From: Phycisphaerales bacterium
GTDB taxonomy: Bacteria; Planctomycetota; Phycisphaerae; SM23-33
Direction of reading: 5' to 3'
DNA: 32,851 nt
Assembly (NCBI GenBank): GCA_018645065.1
Contig: JABGPF010000024.1
Coordinates: 1-32,851, forward strand
The notes below the pieces were generated by a model. The model had not been told where the DNA came from. It made no database searches and saw only the letters and a program-made list of their open reading frames with translations. Positions 9,301-16,246 of this stretch are shown piece by piece. Both the position numbers and the translations under genes were made by a program. How positions within the stretch are numbered: position 1 is the first letter of the stretch; every line of letters starts with the position of its first letter.

Positions 9301-11072
9301 TCAGAGAACTCGGAGCCCAGGTTATCGCCGACGTGCCCGAAATCAACGGTGAACTCAAGCGAGATATTATCGTTCGACTCTACGATACGATGCGCTGGGG
9401 CGGGATTCCCTACGCCAAACAATACGCCGATTCAGTGCGCTCGGTTTACAAGCACGATAACGCCCAGGCCGGCTACCCCGCCACCGAGGCGGTGGTCCAT
9501 TCGCTGGCTTCGGCGATGCTGATAAAGGACATCGTATTCACCGCCGAACTGGCTACGAGCCCCGAAAAGTTCCATCGCGATAACGAGAAATACAACGTCA
9601 ACCCAGCCAATGGCGACAAGATATCTTACAGACATCTGCTGACCGTTGAGTTGCCCATTCCGCTGTGGCGCCCGACGGTGAATATCGCCGCGCCCACCTG
9701 GTTGATGAAAACCATCAAACGCATGCCCTGGCTGCGAAGCGTGTTCACCCGCTCGCATCGCACCAAGAAGGACAACCTGCGAAAATACCGCCAGGCGATT
9801 TCCGACTTCCTTGCCGCCCCGTCCGGCGACTGCGCCGCCCTGGCGACACTGCAGGGCGGAACGTGCATGGAGTGCATGAACCCGCAATGCCTCGAATCAG
9901 GATGCCCGCTGGAAAACCGCATCCCCGATTGGATCGACCTGGCCAACAAAAATCACTGGCGCAAAGCAGCCGATCTTCTGCACGAGACCAACAATTTCCC
10001 CGAATTCACCGCACGCATTTGCCCGGCTCCGTGTCAGACGCAGTGCAAGGCGTCGATAAACGCTACATCTGTCGATATCAGGCAGACCGAACTGGCGATA
10101 ATCGATAAGGCGTTCGCCGAGGGATGGATCGCACCGCAAAAACCCGCCCGCGCGACCGGGAAATCGGTGGCGGTTATCGGCTCGGGACCGGCGGGGCTTA
10201 CCGCAGCCCAGCAACTGGCCCGGTCCGGACACGATGTAACGGTGTTCGAACGCGATGAAAAACCCGGTGGTCTGCTGCGATACGGCGTGCCCGAATTCCG
10301 CCTGGAGAAAGAACTGATCGATCGCAGAGTCAAACAGCTTAGCGACGAAGGGATCGTCTTTAAGACATCAACCATCGTCGGGAAAGACATCTCGGCGACG
10401 GAGTTGAAGGAAAACTTCGACGCGATATGCCTGGCTGGTGGCGCCACAGCACCGCGCGACCTGGACGTGCCGGGGCGAGAGCTAAGCGGTATTCATTTCG
10501 CGCTGGACTACCTGGCTGGGCGGGAAGCGATATCGGCGAAGGATCGCTGCGTAGTAGTTATCGGCGGTGGTGATACGGGCAACGATTGCGTGGAAACCGC
10601 ACTGGCCCAGGGCGCCAAATCGGTGACGCAACTCGAGATAATGCCCGAGGATAAAATCTCGACCGACCCAACGCACGACGAGCAGACCGGGGTCGATCGC
10701 AAATGGTGCGTGCAGACCCAGGCGTTCGCCGGAAGCGATAAACTAACCGAAGTGGCGGCCTCTGAAATACAATGGACTCGCCAAGCCGGAGGCGCCAACG
10801 CGCCGGTCGCAATACCGGGCGGCGGGTTTACGGTGTCGGCGGACATGGCGATCCTTGCCGTCGGGTTCACGCGAACTTTCGATCCGGATCTCGCGGCGCA
10901 ACTCGGGCTGAGCACAGACGACGACGGTGGGGTTTACGTGGAACGATACACCACCGCGGTTGACGGTATTTTCGCCGCTGGGGATATCGTAAGCGGTCCG
11001 GCGCTGGTCGCCAATGCGATTCGCAGTGGCCGCAAAGCCGCCGCCCAGATCGAAACCTACCTCAATCGGTAA
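6360..11072 (+). CDS. Trimodular 2-oxoacid (indolepyruvate-type) oxidoreductase: IorA-IorB-DUF6537-like-GltD/NfnB fusion
   Basis: 1570 residues in one open frame. Residues 1-650 are an IorA-like alpha part: pyrimidine-binding domain, then FCPGCPHRDS (about 430) and the thiamine diphosphate core GDIGCYTM...GDSTFFHSG (about 471-525). A cysteine cluster follows: CRFCLACAELTGC (657-669) and CVADGACRRIGAC (690-702), like fused proteobacterial indolepyruvate oxidoreductases. About 738-940 is the IorB/gamma domain (LTGVGGMGIGTV). About 940-1160 resembles the DUF6537 region. From 1169 a GltD/NfnB-type module begins: CMECMNPQC...GCP, CPAPCQTQC (1221-1229), FAD site GSGPAGL (1274) and NAD(P)H site GGGDTGNDC (1402). 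Known: IorAB decarboxylates aryl pyruvates to aryl-CoA and reduces ferredoxin. Inferred: the fused flavin module passes these electrons directly to NAD(P)+. nth follows 7 bases downstream. Confidence 0.88.
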   Translation: MSVDSRFLASEGPEIFSGSELMLKGALETEGGVHLLAGYPGSPIAGFFDSMLYIRELLLEKGIRAAINNNEALAAAMLNGAQSIGCRAMIAMKSVGVHVAADALALGNLAGAHKKGGAIVIYGDDPWSDSTQVASDSRYISKHLYIPVIEPSTAQEVKDFVDLAFKISRRSELYMGYIITTNLADGGGTVQCAPNQFPTFNTHQKTVLDTAEVDFDTRVLLPPRTWWQEATLVPRQKRAMVAARELGVNRLEHQANPGEKRPLGFITSGLAHGYLTQALMESGKLGQFPILKLGMTYPVDPEMVAELAGQCDRIIVVEERRGFIEEQVTQIVMTMRQNGELSPDIEVWGKKFPAGLQGLPHIAGLHPSILTQRLAPLIRWACTTAQADRPQDAPTSINDNSDAEMDHELVMIDAANKADVGQLPPRIPSFCPGCPHRDSASLCLQIKKSFMDADYMRRRHKCGPTDVVFHGDIGCYTMLMFPPNAGLMHDLSGMGLGGGTGAGTDPFIENSEVVFMGDSTFFHSGVLAISQAIKLGQNITFIILDNSTTGMTGHQTTPELDFDVLGAHTDVQSIAETVRGLASTTEVPVIRANPEETAEYRHLLETAFLQAGVKVIIADKECGITRTRRKRRQQRQAVQDRGYLPKARHMNVNEEICRFCLACAELTGCPGLKHVKTDYGTKIDTDLSWCVADGACRRIGACNSFERITVKRKRPPKSRVPELHLDEIPEPEKHPHGELWRCCLTGVGGMGIGTVTSIVVRAGHYEGYKVVFLDKKGLAIRNGGVVSQVVYNIADKPVTASIPYGKADLLLGVDILEAARAMDPNGRIRAASPDTTAAVINTDKIATINGVMGADDFDPVELEKIIRAQTRPDDYMARDIATICEKYLGSKVYANLMMLGFAFQKGLVPVSLDSISQAISHTIRAHATQNLYAFNMGRKLVVQPDLFRGPPRRSEWAELLEDKYRWTVRRYRAGRQLGQELRELGAQVIADVPEINGELKRDIIVRLYDTMRWGGIPYAKQYADSVRSVYKHDNAQAGYPATEAVVHSLASAMLIKDIVFTAELATSPEKFHRDNEKYNVNPANGDKISYRHLLTVELPIPLWRPTVNIAAPTWLMKTIKRMPWLRSVFTRSHRTKKDNLRKYRQAISDFLAAPSGDCAALATLQGGTCMECMNPQCLESGCPLENRIPDWIDLANKNHWRKAADLLHETNNFPEFTARICPAPCQTQCKASINATSVDIRQTELAIIDKAFAEGWIAPQKPARATGKSVAVIGSGPAGLTAAQQLARSGHDVTVFERDEKPGGLLRYGVPEFRLEKELIDRRVKQLSDEGIVFKTSTIVGKDISATELKENFDAICLAGGATAPRDLDVPGRELSGIHFALDYLAGREAISAKDRCVVVIGGGDTGNDCVETALAQGAKSVTQLEIMPEDKISTDPTHDEQTGVDRKWCVQTQAFAGSDKLTEVAASEIQWTRQAGGANAPVAIPGGGFTVSADMAILAVGFTRTFDPDLAAQLGLSTDDDGGVYVERYTTAVDGIFAAGDIVSGPALVANAIRSGRKAAAQIETYLNR

Positions 11073-11079
11073 CACACTC

Positions 11080-11733
11080 ATGCCACGCGAATCGAAAGCC
11101 AATCGGACCCTGCGAACCGCCGAGCTTATCACCAAACTCAAAATCGCCTACCCCGACGCTCACTGCGCGCTTACCCACGGTAATCCGCTGAAGCTGCTGG
11201 TGGCGACGATCCTGTCGGCCCAGTGCACCGATAAACGCGTGAACGTGGTCACCAAAACGCTGTTCAAAAAGTACAAGAAACCCCAAGACTACGCCTCTGC
11301 TGAGCCCGAAAACTTGGAAAATGACATCCGCTCGACCGGATTCTACCGCAACAAAGCCAAGAATATCCGAGGGGCGTGCGCGAAAATCATAAGCGACTTC
11401 GGCGGAAAAGTGCCCCGCACCATGGAGCAGCTTTTAACGCTGCCCGGTGTGGCGCGTAAGACAGCCAACTGCGTGTTGGGCAATTCGTTTGGTCTGGCTG
11501 AGGGCGTTGTAGTCGACACGCACGTGATTCGACTTTCCGGCAGGCTCGGCCTTACGAAGCACAAAAACCCGGTGAAAATCGAACGCGACTTAATGGAGCT
11601 CGTCCCACAAGACGAATGGATACTCTGGTCTCACATGCTTATATTCCACGGGCGGGCCGTATGCGACGCCCGCAAACCCGACTGCGAAAACTGCTCCATC
11701 GCTGAGCTATGTCCGTCAGCGGGTAAGCTTTAA
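11080..11733 (+). CDS. nth: Endonuclease III (DNA glycosylase/AP lyase)
   Basis: 217 residues. Base-excision repair enzyme removing oxidised pyrimidines and cleaving at the abasic site. The helix-hairpin-helix is LPGVARKTAN with catalytic Lys127; the catalytic Asp146 is in VVVDTHVIR. The C-terminal [4Fe-4S] motif C-x6-C-x2-C-x5-C is complete (C195, C202, C205, C211). The frame is open upstream to 11014, but ATG 11080 gives the normal N-terminus and lies 7 bases behind the fusion gene, so the two are probably translated from one message. No clear ribosome binding site is seen. Its stop codon overlaps that of the convergent dUTPase-like gene. Confidence 0.95.
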   Translation: MPRESKANRTLRTAELITKLKIAYPDAHCALTHGNPLKLLVATILSAQCTDKRVNVVTKTLFKKYKKPQDYASAEPENLENDIRSTGFYRNKAKNIRGACAKIISDFGGKVPRTMEQLLTLPGVARKTANCVLGNSFGLAEGVVVDTHVIRLSGRLGLTKHKNPVKIERDLMELVPQDEWILWSHMLIFHGRAVCDARKPDCENCSIAELCPSAGKL

Positions 11734-12209
11734 ACCACATCGCGGTTTTCGTCTTCGTGTGTGGCGTGTTCGGCTTGTGAGCGGTTTTCGTCCTGGCGAT
11801 TGTGGTTGATTCCGAGTTTTTGTTCGTAGAGCCTGAACAGGTCCTGGGGCGTAACGCCGAGCAATTGGCAGATGCTGACCAGGAAGAACAGCATGTCGGT
11901 GGCTTCGACTCGCGCGTTCTGGATATCCTGCAACTCGTACTGGCGCCCTTCCTTGGCTTCGCGGTACCAGTGCTTCCACGAGAGGCATTCCTGCAGTTCG
12001 TGACACTCCGCCGACATGGCGTCTACGTAGTTTTTAATCGCTTTTCCGATCTCGGTGCGCAGTCCGCCTTCGTCGGGCAGCCCCCCGCCCGCTTCTGCCG
12101 CTCGCAAAGCTTCGCCCAATCCGAGCGTATCGAAACCGGATCGTTTATTCAGTTCCGCCTGCATCGGCCAGATATCGCCAAGCGACTCAATCGATTCACT
12201 ACTCATCAT
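11730..12209 (-). CDS. MazG-like / dimeric dUTPase-family nucleotide pyrophosphohydrolase
   Basis: 159 residues, mostly helical. The pattern fits the all-alpha NTP pyrophosphohydrolase fold: an E-x2-E-type helix (MSAECHELQECLSWKHWY) and a later metal-binding helix (ARVEATDMLFFLVSICQLLG) with E-x2-D. These are the features of dimeric dUTPases and MazG-like enzymes, which hydrolyse dUTP or related nucleotides to the monophosphate. W-K-H-W-Y and the LFF-L pattern favour the dUTPase-like branch. The C-terminal 25 residues are charged and probably disordered. There are two adjacent ATGs; the second (12206) sits 6 bases behind GGAG and may be the real start. A promoter with TAGAAT at 12248-12253 (minus) is plausible. 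Substrate not determinable by eye. Confidence 0.75.
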   Translation of the reverse strand: MMSSESIESLGDIWPMQAELNKRSGFDTLGLGEALRAAEAGGGLPDEGGLRTEIGKAIKNYVDAMSAECHELQECLSWKHWYREAKEGRQYELQDIQNARVEATDMLFFLVSICQLLGVTPQDLFRLYEQKLGINHNRQDENRSQAEHATHEDENRDVV

Positions 12210-12276
12210 CTACTCCAGGTCAAAAGGTCATAATTCAAGCTGCGAGCATTCTACCAACCCGCCATTCGAAAAACAC

Positions 12277-12598
12277 GTTTAGACCTGAATTTCCTTTCGC
12301 CCCTGGGGCTCAGGGAGCATCATTCCAGCAAATCAACAGCTCAATACGCACGCCCGCAAAAGCCCGCATCTCGGCGCCGCCATGTTTACAATAGGTTTAC
12401 GAATACACGTTGTAAACCATGACTCGTAAAAGTAGTACTGCTTTTCCGGGCCATGGATCGTGCGAAGCGGTGTTTGATGTAACATCCTGTGGTGAAGTAG
12501 TTTAGAGTTAACCTATCGGGTGTATTACGGTCTAAACCGTCGATATCGGGCAGGTCAATGGGTCGTATTGGAGGTTTACACTACCCAATGGTGTAAAC
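12277..12598. promoter_or_regulatory. Cluster of inverted GTTTAC/GTAAAC motifs upstream of the dUTPase-like gene
   Basis: The 437-base gap 12210-12646 has no credible gene but holds eight GTTTA-type half sites. These are GTTTAGAC 12277-12284, GTTTACA 12384-12390, GGTTTAC 12394-12400 paired with GTAAACC 12412-12418 (11-base spacer), GTTTAGA 12500-12506 paired with TCTAAAC 12531-12537, and GTTTACAC 12574-12581 paired with GTGTAAAC 12591-12598 (9-base spacer, perfect 8-bp arms). The first half site abuts the expected -35 position of the dUTPase-like gene. Multiple operators for one regulator are the simplest reading. The last pair could also be a terminator for the gene ending at 12647, but it has no T-run. 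Confidence 0.5.
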
Positions 12599-12646
12599 AT
12601 GTGAGAAATCCGCCGGCTTGCTGATTTCGCGACGGCGATTCACATC

Positions 12647-13831
12647 CTAATCGCGACGGTGCGGCGGTAAATCGGGTTTCGGTTTCCAATTGATTCGGGC
12701 TTTTCGCCCCGCGAGGTCCACCCAGACATCGGCGTGTTCAAACGAGCGGGTGTAAACCCACTGCTTTTTCGTCGCATCGCCTTTGGGCTTGCCCAGGGGC
12801 TTGTTCAATTCGGGGTACTCGATCAGCCCGCCGTGTTGCTCTCGGTAGCCCCAGGAATAGCAGAAGTAGCTGTTTTCCTGAGCGGCTACCAGGAAACACG
12901 CCAACGGGAACGTGATCTTTTCGCGGGCCTCTTTTGCGAGCTTCGCCGCGGGTAGTTTCATTTTTGTTTTGTTCGTCCAGTTGAATTGCGGGTCAGGCCA
13001 GGCTTTAACCACAACGATCTTCCCCGCCTTACCGGTTTTAGATATCGCTTCGATATCGCGGGCGATGGATTCTTTGGTGCGGCTTTGGAAGGCTCCGAAG
13101 TGTTCGATTGCAGCGCCGTCGGCGTGGGCGAGGAATTGGGCGCCTTTCATGGTTCGGTTTCGGTCGGAGCTTCGCAGCCCGTTGTATAGCAGGATGGCGT
13201 CATTTCCCATTTTCTTTTTGGCCTGTCGGATCATGTCGACGACTGCTCGGGTGACTTTGGATTCTTTTCCGCGTCCCCAGCCCATCCTAACCCACTTGGG
13301 GTTCGTGGTTTGCAGGAGTGCGTCCATGAAGATACCGTCGCAGGCGTATTCCTTCACTGCCTTGGCTGCTATGGAGGCCCACCATTGGCGAAATTCCGCG
13401 TTGAGCAGGTTATATTGCTCCAGGGTTCTTGTCTTGTAGAGAGGCTTGCCCTGAGCATCGCGGAAAATCCAGTCCGGGTGTTTTTTGAACTCTTTGCAGG
13501 CGTCGTATAGCTGGTAGTTTAGGAACCCGTTCCAGTAGAACAGTACTTTTATCTTACCGTTCAGCGCCTTGAGTCGCTTGGCGTCGTGGGCGATTCCTTT
13601 TTCGGTGGACCCGAATCGCCCTTTTCCGTGACCCTTCTCGAAGCACACAAAATTCGATGTCCGAGCGACGAACTTCACCTCGTCGTCGGTCAGCGGTCCG
13701 CTGCTCTTGCCAAAGTGGATATAGACTGGCACGGTATCCCAGGAAAACGGCGCCAGGGCTGTTTTCTCCGCGGTGCATGCAGTATTGCACAGCCCCGTCA
13801 GCAGCACACAGATAACCAAAGTCCACTTCAT
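12647..13831 (-). CDS. Secreted putative glycoside hydrolase (GHL15-like)
   Basis: 394 residues with an N-terminal signal peptide (about 1-21). The body looks like a (beta/alpha)8 barrel protein of the hypothetical glycosidase group GHL15. Supporting segments are VPVYIHFGKSSGPLTDDEVKFVA near the start, the KVLFYWNGFLNY strand, and DGIFMDALL with acidic residues D165 and D170 where barrel glycosidases place substrate or catalytic carboxylates. The C-terminal 40 residues form a beta-rich tail ending in a basic segment. AAGGAG overlaps the stop codon of the upstream toxin gene and lies 7 bases before the ATG, so this gene is read on the same message as the toxin-antitoxin pair. Substrate unknown; glycosidase activity is inferred from resemblance only. 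Confidence 0.7.
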   Translation of the reverse strand: MKWTLVICVLLTGLCNTACTAEKTALAPFSWDTVPVYIHFGKSSGPLTDDEVKFVARTSNFVCFEKGHGKGRFGSTEKGIAHDAKRLKALNGKIKVLFYWNGFLNYQLYDACKEFKKHPDWIFRDAQGKPLYKTRTLEQYNLLNAEFRQWWASIAAKAVKEYACDGIFMDALLQTTNPKWVRMGWGRGKESKVTRAVVDMIRQAKKKMGNDAILLYNGLRSSDRNRTMKGAQFLAHADGAAIEHFGAFQSRTKESIARDIEAISKTGKAGKIVVVKAWPDPQFNWTNKTKMKLPAAKLAKEAREKITFPLACFLVAAQENSYFCYSWGYREQHGGLIEYPELNKPLGKPKGDATKKQWVYTRSFEHADVWVDLAGRKARINWKPKPDLPPHRRD

Positions 13832-13842
13832 TTGAATACTCC

Positions 13843-14343
13843 TTATTGCAATTTGCGTATAGTCGCCAGAGGCAGGAACAGGTGGTTCGGATCGTCCTGC
13901 AAGCCCAGGAATCCATACGCATGGTAGAATCCGCGGGCTTCATCGTCCAGCGCATAAACCGTCACCGCACAGATACCGATCTGCTCAGCCAGTGCTTCAA
14001 TGCGCCTTAGTGCGTCAACGAGCAGTATCCCACCGAGCCCCCGTCCCTGGAATCGTTCATCCATCGCCAACCGGGCCAGATGCGCTATGGGAACCGGATA
14101 CCTCGGCAGGCGGGAGCCAATATCGCTCGGTAGCGTTTTGAAAGAAATGCTCCCGCTGGACAGCGTGTAGTACCCGATAACAATGTCGGATCCATCGGGC
14201 AGGCATACATATGTACGCGAGATGTCTTTTCGGGCGTTTTGGGCGGCGTGTCGGATGAGGAATGTGTTGAGGGTCTCCCGCCCGCAGTCAAAATCGGAGC
14301 AGTCGTGTTTCTTCCCCAGCAGCTCGATTCGCCAAGTCGTCAT
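13843..14343 (-). CDS. tacT: GNAT-family acetyltransferase toxin (TacT/AtaT type)
   Basis: 166 residues. Type II toxins of this family acetylate the amino group of aminoacyl-tRNAs and stop translation. The acetyl-CoA loop is QGRGLG at 99-104 following LARLAMDERF. The catalytic tyrosine is Tyr140 in DDEARGFYHAYGF, the same position as the essential tyrosine known in Salmonella TacT. The N-terminal block FDCGRETLNTFLIRHAAQN is typical of the family. Its start overlaps the antitoxin stop by an ATGA arrangement. All key residues seem intact, so the toxin is probably functional. Confidence 0.9.
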   Translation of the reverse strand: MTTWRIELLGKKHDCSDFDCGRETLNTFLIRHAAQNARKDISRTYVCLPDGSDIVIGYYTLSSGSISFKTLPSDIGSRLPRYPVPIAHLARLAMDERFQGRGLGGILLVDALRRIEALAEQIGICAVTVYALDDEARGFYHAYGFLGLQDDPNHLFLPLATIRKLQ

Positions 14344-14618
14344 GAACTAAGACCTTGTGCGTGCGCCTCAGCAGCTTTGCGTAGACGGGCGTTGGGCTCG
14401 GGCGGAGCATCCAGAGCCGATAGGAAACTATCGCGATCGCGATCACTCAACTGTAGGGATGAAAATCGCTCGACAACCTGCTGCGCCTCGTGAACCAACG
14501 TGGAAACGGTGAAGGCACTGATAGATTCGCCAAGCAATTCCGCCGCCCGTTGGATGAGCTGCTTGTGCTCACCAGCGAGTCGAACATCCAAACGCGTACT
14601 ATGTGCTGTAGTGGCCAT
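14340..14618 (-). CDS. tacA: DUF1778-type ribbon-helix-helix antitoxin (TacA-like)
   Basis: 92 residues. The N-terminal half (RLDVRLAGEHKQLIQRAAEL, then SISAFTVSTLVHEAQQVV) is the DUF1778 ribbon-helix-helix DNA-binding domain. The C-terminal half (about 55-92) would be the toxin-binding tail. The frame is open further upstream, but ATG 14618 starts the domain at the expected place; the preceding 25 residues would run over the promoter. The gene precedes and overlaps the toxin gene by 4 bases, as is standard for TacA/TacT pairs. Autoregulation is expected from the family and supported by a palindrome over the -10 box. Confidence 0.88.
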   Translation of the reverse strand: MATTAHSTRLDVRLAGEHKQLIQRAAELLGESISAFTVSTLVHEAQQVVERFSSLQLSDRDRDSFLSALDAPPEPNARLRKAAEAHAQGLSS

Positions 14619-14661
14619 CGTATTCTGCTTCCAATGAACTCTTCGGTTATCTGGTAACGGA

Positions 14662-14691
14662 AGTATAACACATTGTACGGCAAAATGCCAC
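14662..14691 (-). promoter_or_regulatory. Probable promoter and operator of the toxin-antitoxin operon
   Basis: The imperfect palindrome GTATAACACATTGTAC (14663-14678) covers a TATACT -10 element (14662-14667, minus). A weak -35, GTGGCA, lies 18 bases upstream (14686-14691). The arrangement fits repression by the ribbon-helix-helix antitoxin. The leader before the antitoxin ATG would be about 37 bases. Confidence 0.45.
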
Positions 14692-14697
14692 ACAATT

Positions 14698-16227
14698 TCA
14701 GTTTGCCGGTTTCAATCGCGGGTCGCTCAGGTCGAGGCGGTAGAGGATTTGGTTGTAGTTGTATCGTGGGGTTGGCGCAGGTGTTTTGGAGAACGTGTCG
14801 CTGTATGTGCCCTCGAAGTGAATGTATCGCCCGTCTTTGCTATCCATAAATGCATGATGCACCGGGTTGTAAAATGAGTATTTATCGTGCGTTACAATCT
14901 TAACCGCAGACCGCCACGGGCCGCCCAACGACGCCGAACAGGCGATCCATATCTCGCCCAGATACGAACTGGCCCCGCCGGACTGCACGCCGATAAGCAC
15001 CCACTGCTTCAGGTAAGCGTTCCACCGCACCGAACCGCGATGCATACGAACCTCAGCGCCAGACGCATCACGCAACTGGAAGCGGGCCTCGGCGCCGGTA
15101 AGCAGGCCGGCGGAGATCATCTGCTTTTCCTGGGGCTGGGTGATCGGGTCGGTGTTGCGCTTCCAAGCCCAGATTATCTTTCCGCTCGCGTCGCGATGGA
15201 TCTGCGATTTGCCCTTGGCGTATCGCGAGCCGGGCTTGAGGCATGTGAAAGCCTCGTACTGCTTCGAATCGCCCAGCGCCGCCAACGTCGCCGCCGCGCG
15301 AACCACGGGCCAGGGATTGGCGAACACGATCCATTTACGCTTACCCTCGCTAAACTTAATCGCGTGCCCCTGCGGAATTCGCCATTTCTCGTCGAGTGCA
15401 AATTTACCCGCCGGTTCGAAAACCGCCTTCTTATCGTTCCAGACAGCAAGACCCTGGCCGAGCATCTTGCCCAGGCTCTTCATCTGCGAGTAGCGCGTCG
15501 TCAATCGCTCAGCACCGGATGCATCAGCAACCACCGCCAATCCGTCGATCCAAACCATCGTTGCGGGGGTTTCCGCCAGCGGGCAGACCTTGCGGCTGAA
15601 GCCCGATGGCGAGGTGAAGTATTTGTACTCGATCGCCCTGCTCTGATCGAGCCGCCCCGTTGCGAGCAGCTCCACCGTCGCGCCTGAGGTCTGGAAATGA
15701 CCCAACGGATATCCAGGCCGCTGCGTATCGCCCCAGAACCAATACGCCTTCCGGCGATAAATTGCGGCTTGGGCCGAATCCTGACCAAACACTCGCCCGT
15801 TCAGCAGCGGTCGAGCCAACGGAGCTTTCTTGCCCAGCAGCACGGTGTCGCGGTATATCCCTCCACCGGTGAGCCTGCACAATCGCTCGGCGATATTCAC
15901 GCGTTTTATCTTCAAAATCACCGACCCGCCCGGGCTTATCTGCAGCGCCTTACCGGCGAATCCGAACCCGTCTTTGGGGAATGTGTAACCGTGGCTGCGG
16001 ATGGTGAAGAACACTTTGCTGTTCATCAAGCCGGGCTCTGCGAAGGCGATCCGCCCGGCGCTGTCGGTGACGAACCGCATACCGTTTACAGTTTCCAGTT
16101 CGACCAGCGGAACGCCCCGCTGGCTCGCGCTGTCAACCACGCGGATACCGAACGGCTCGGCAGCGCGGGACAAACCCGCCCACCCAACCAACAGGCCGCA
16201 TACAATGTAAGCAAACGCCCGTTTCAT
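14698..16227 (-). CDS. Secreted protein with carboxypeptidase-regulatory-like N-terminal domain and beta-propeller-like body
   Basis: 509 residues, signal peptide about 1-22 (MKRAFAYIVCGLLVGWAGLSRA). Residues about 25-115 (GIRVVDSASQRGVPLVELETVNG...TDSAGRIAF) look like a carboxypeptidase-regulatory or CnaB-type beta-sandwich. The remainder has repeated strand-rich motifs with W-x-G/W-x-D (YWFWGDTQRPG, WIVFANPWP, IIWAWKRNTDP, WVLIGVQSGG, IHFEGTYSDTF), suggesting a GH43-like or related beta-propeller. I cannot name a family. ATG 16227 is chosen over the longer frame (16281) because AAGGA lies 6 bases upstream and the signal peptide begins there. It follows the esterase gene after 19 bases, so the pair is an operon; a joint role in polysaccharide breakdown is inferred. 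Confidence 0.7.
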   Translation of the reverse strand: MKRAFAYIVCGLLVGWAGLSRAAEPFGIRVVDSASQRGVPLVELETVNGMRFVTDSAGRIAFAEPGLMNSKVFFTIRSHGYTFPKDGFGFAGKALQISPGGSVILKIKRVNIAERLCRLTGGGIYRDTVLLGKKAPLARPLLNGRVFGQDSAQAAIYRRKAYWFWGDTQRPGYPLGHFQTSGATVELLATGRLDQSRAIEYKYFTSPSGFSRKVCPLAETPATMVWIDGLAVVADASGAERLTTRYSQMKSLGKMLGQGLAVWNDKKAVFEPAGKFALDEKWRIPQGHAIKFSEGKRKWIVFANPWPVVRAAATLAALGDSKQYEAFTCLKPGSRYAKGKSQIHRDASGKIIWAWKRNTDPITQPQEKQMISAGLLTGAEARFQLRDASGAEVRMHRGSVRWNAYLKQWVLIGVQSGGASSYLGEIWIACSASLGGPWRSAVKIVTHDKYSFYNPVHHAFMDSKDGRYIHFEGTYSDTFSKTPAPTPRYNYNQILYRLDLSDPRLKPAN

Positions 16228-16246
16228 ATCCGTTCCTTTCCGAGTA

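Noticed and set aside
12574-12598. Intrinsic terminator of the GHL15-like gene
   Set aside because: The 8-bp inverted repeat has no T-run on the relevant strand and shares its motif with the other sites in the gap, so a protein-binding site is more likely.
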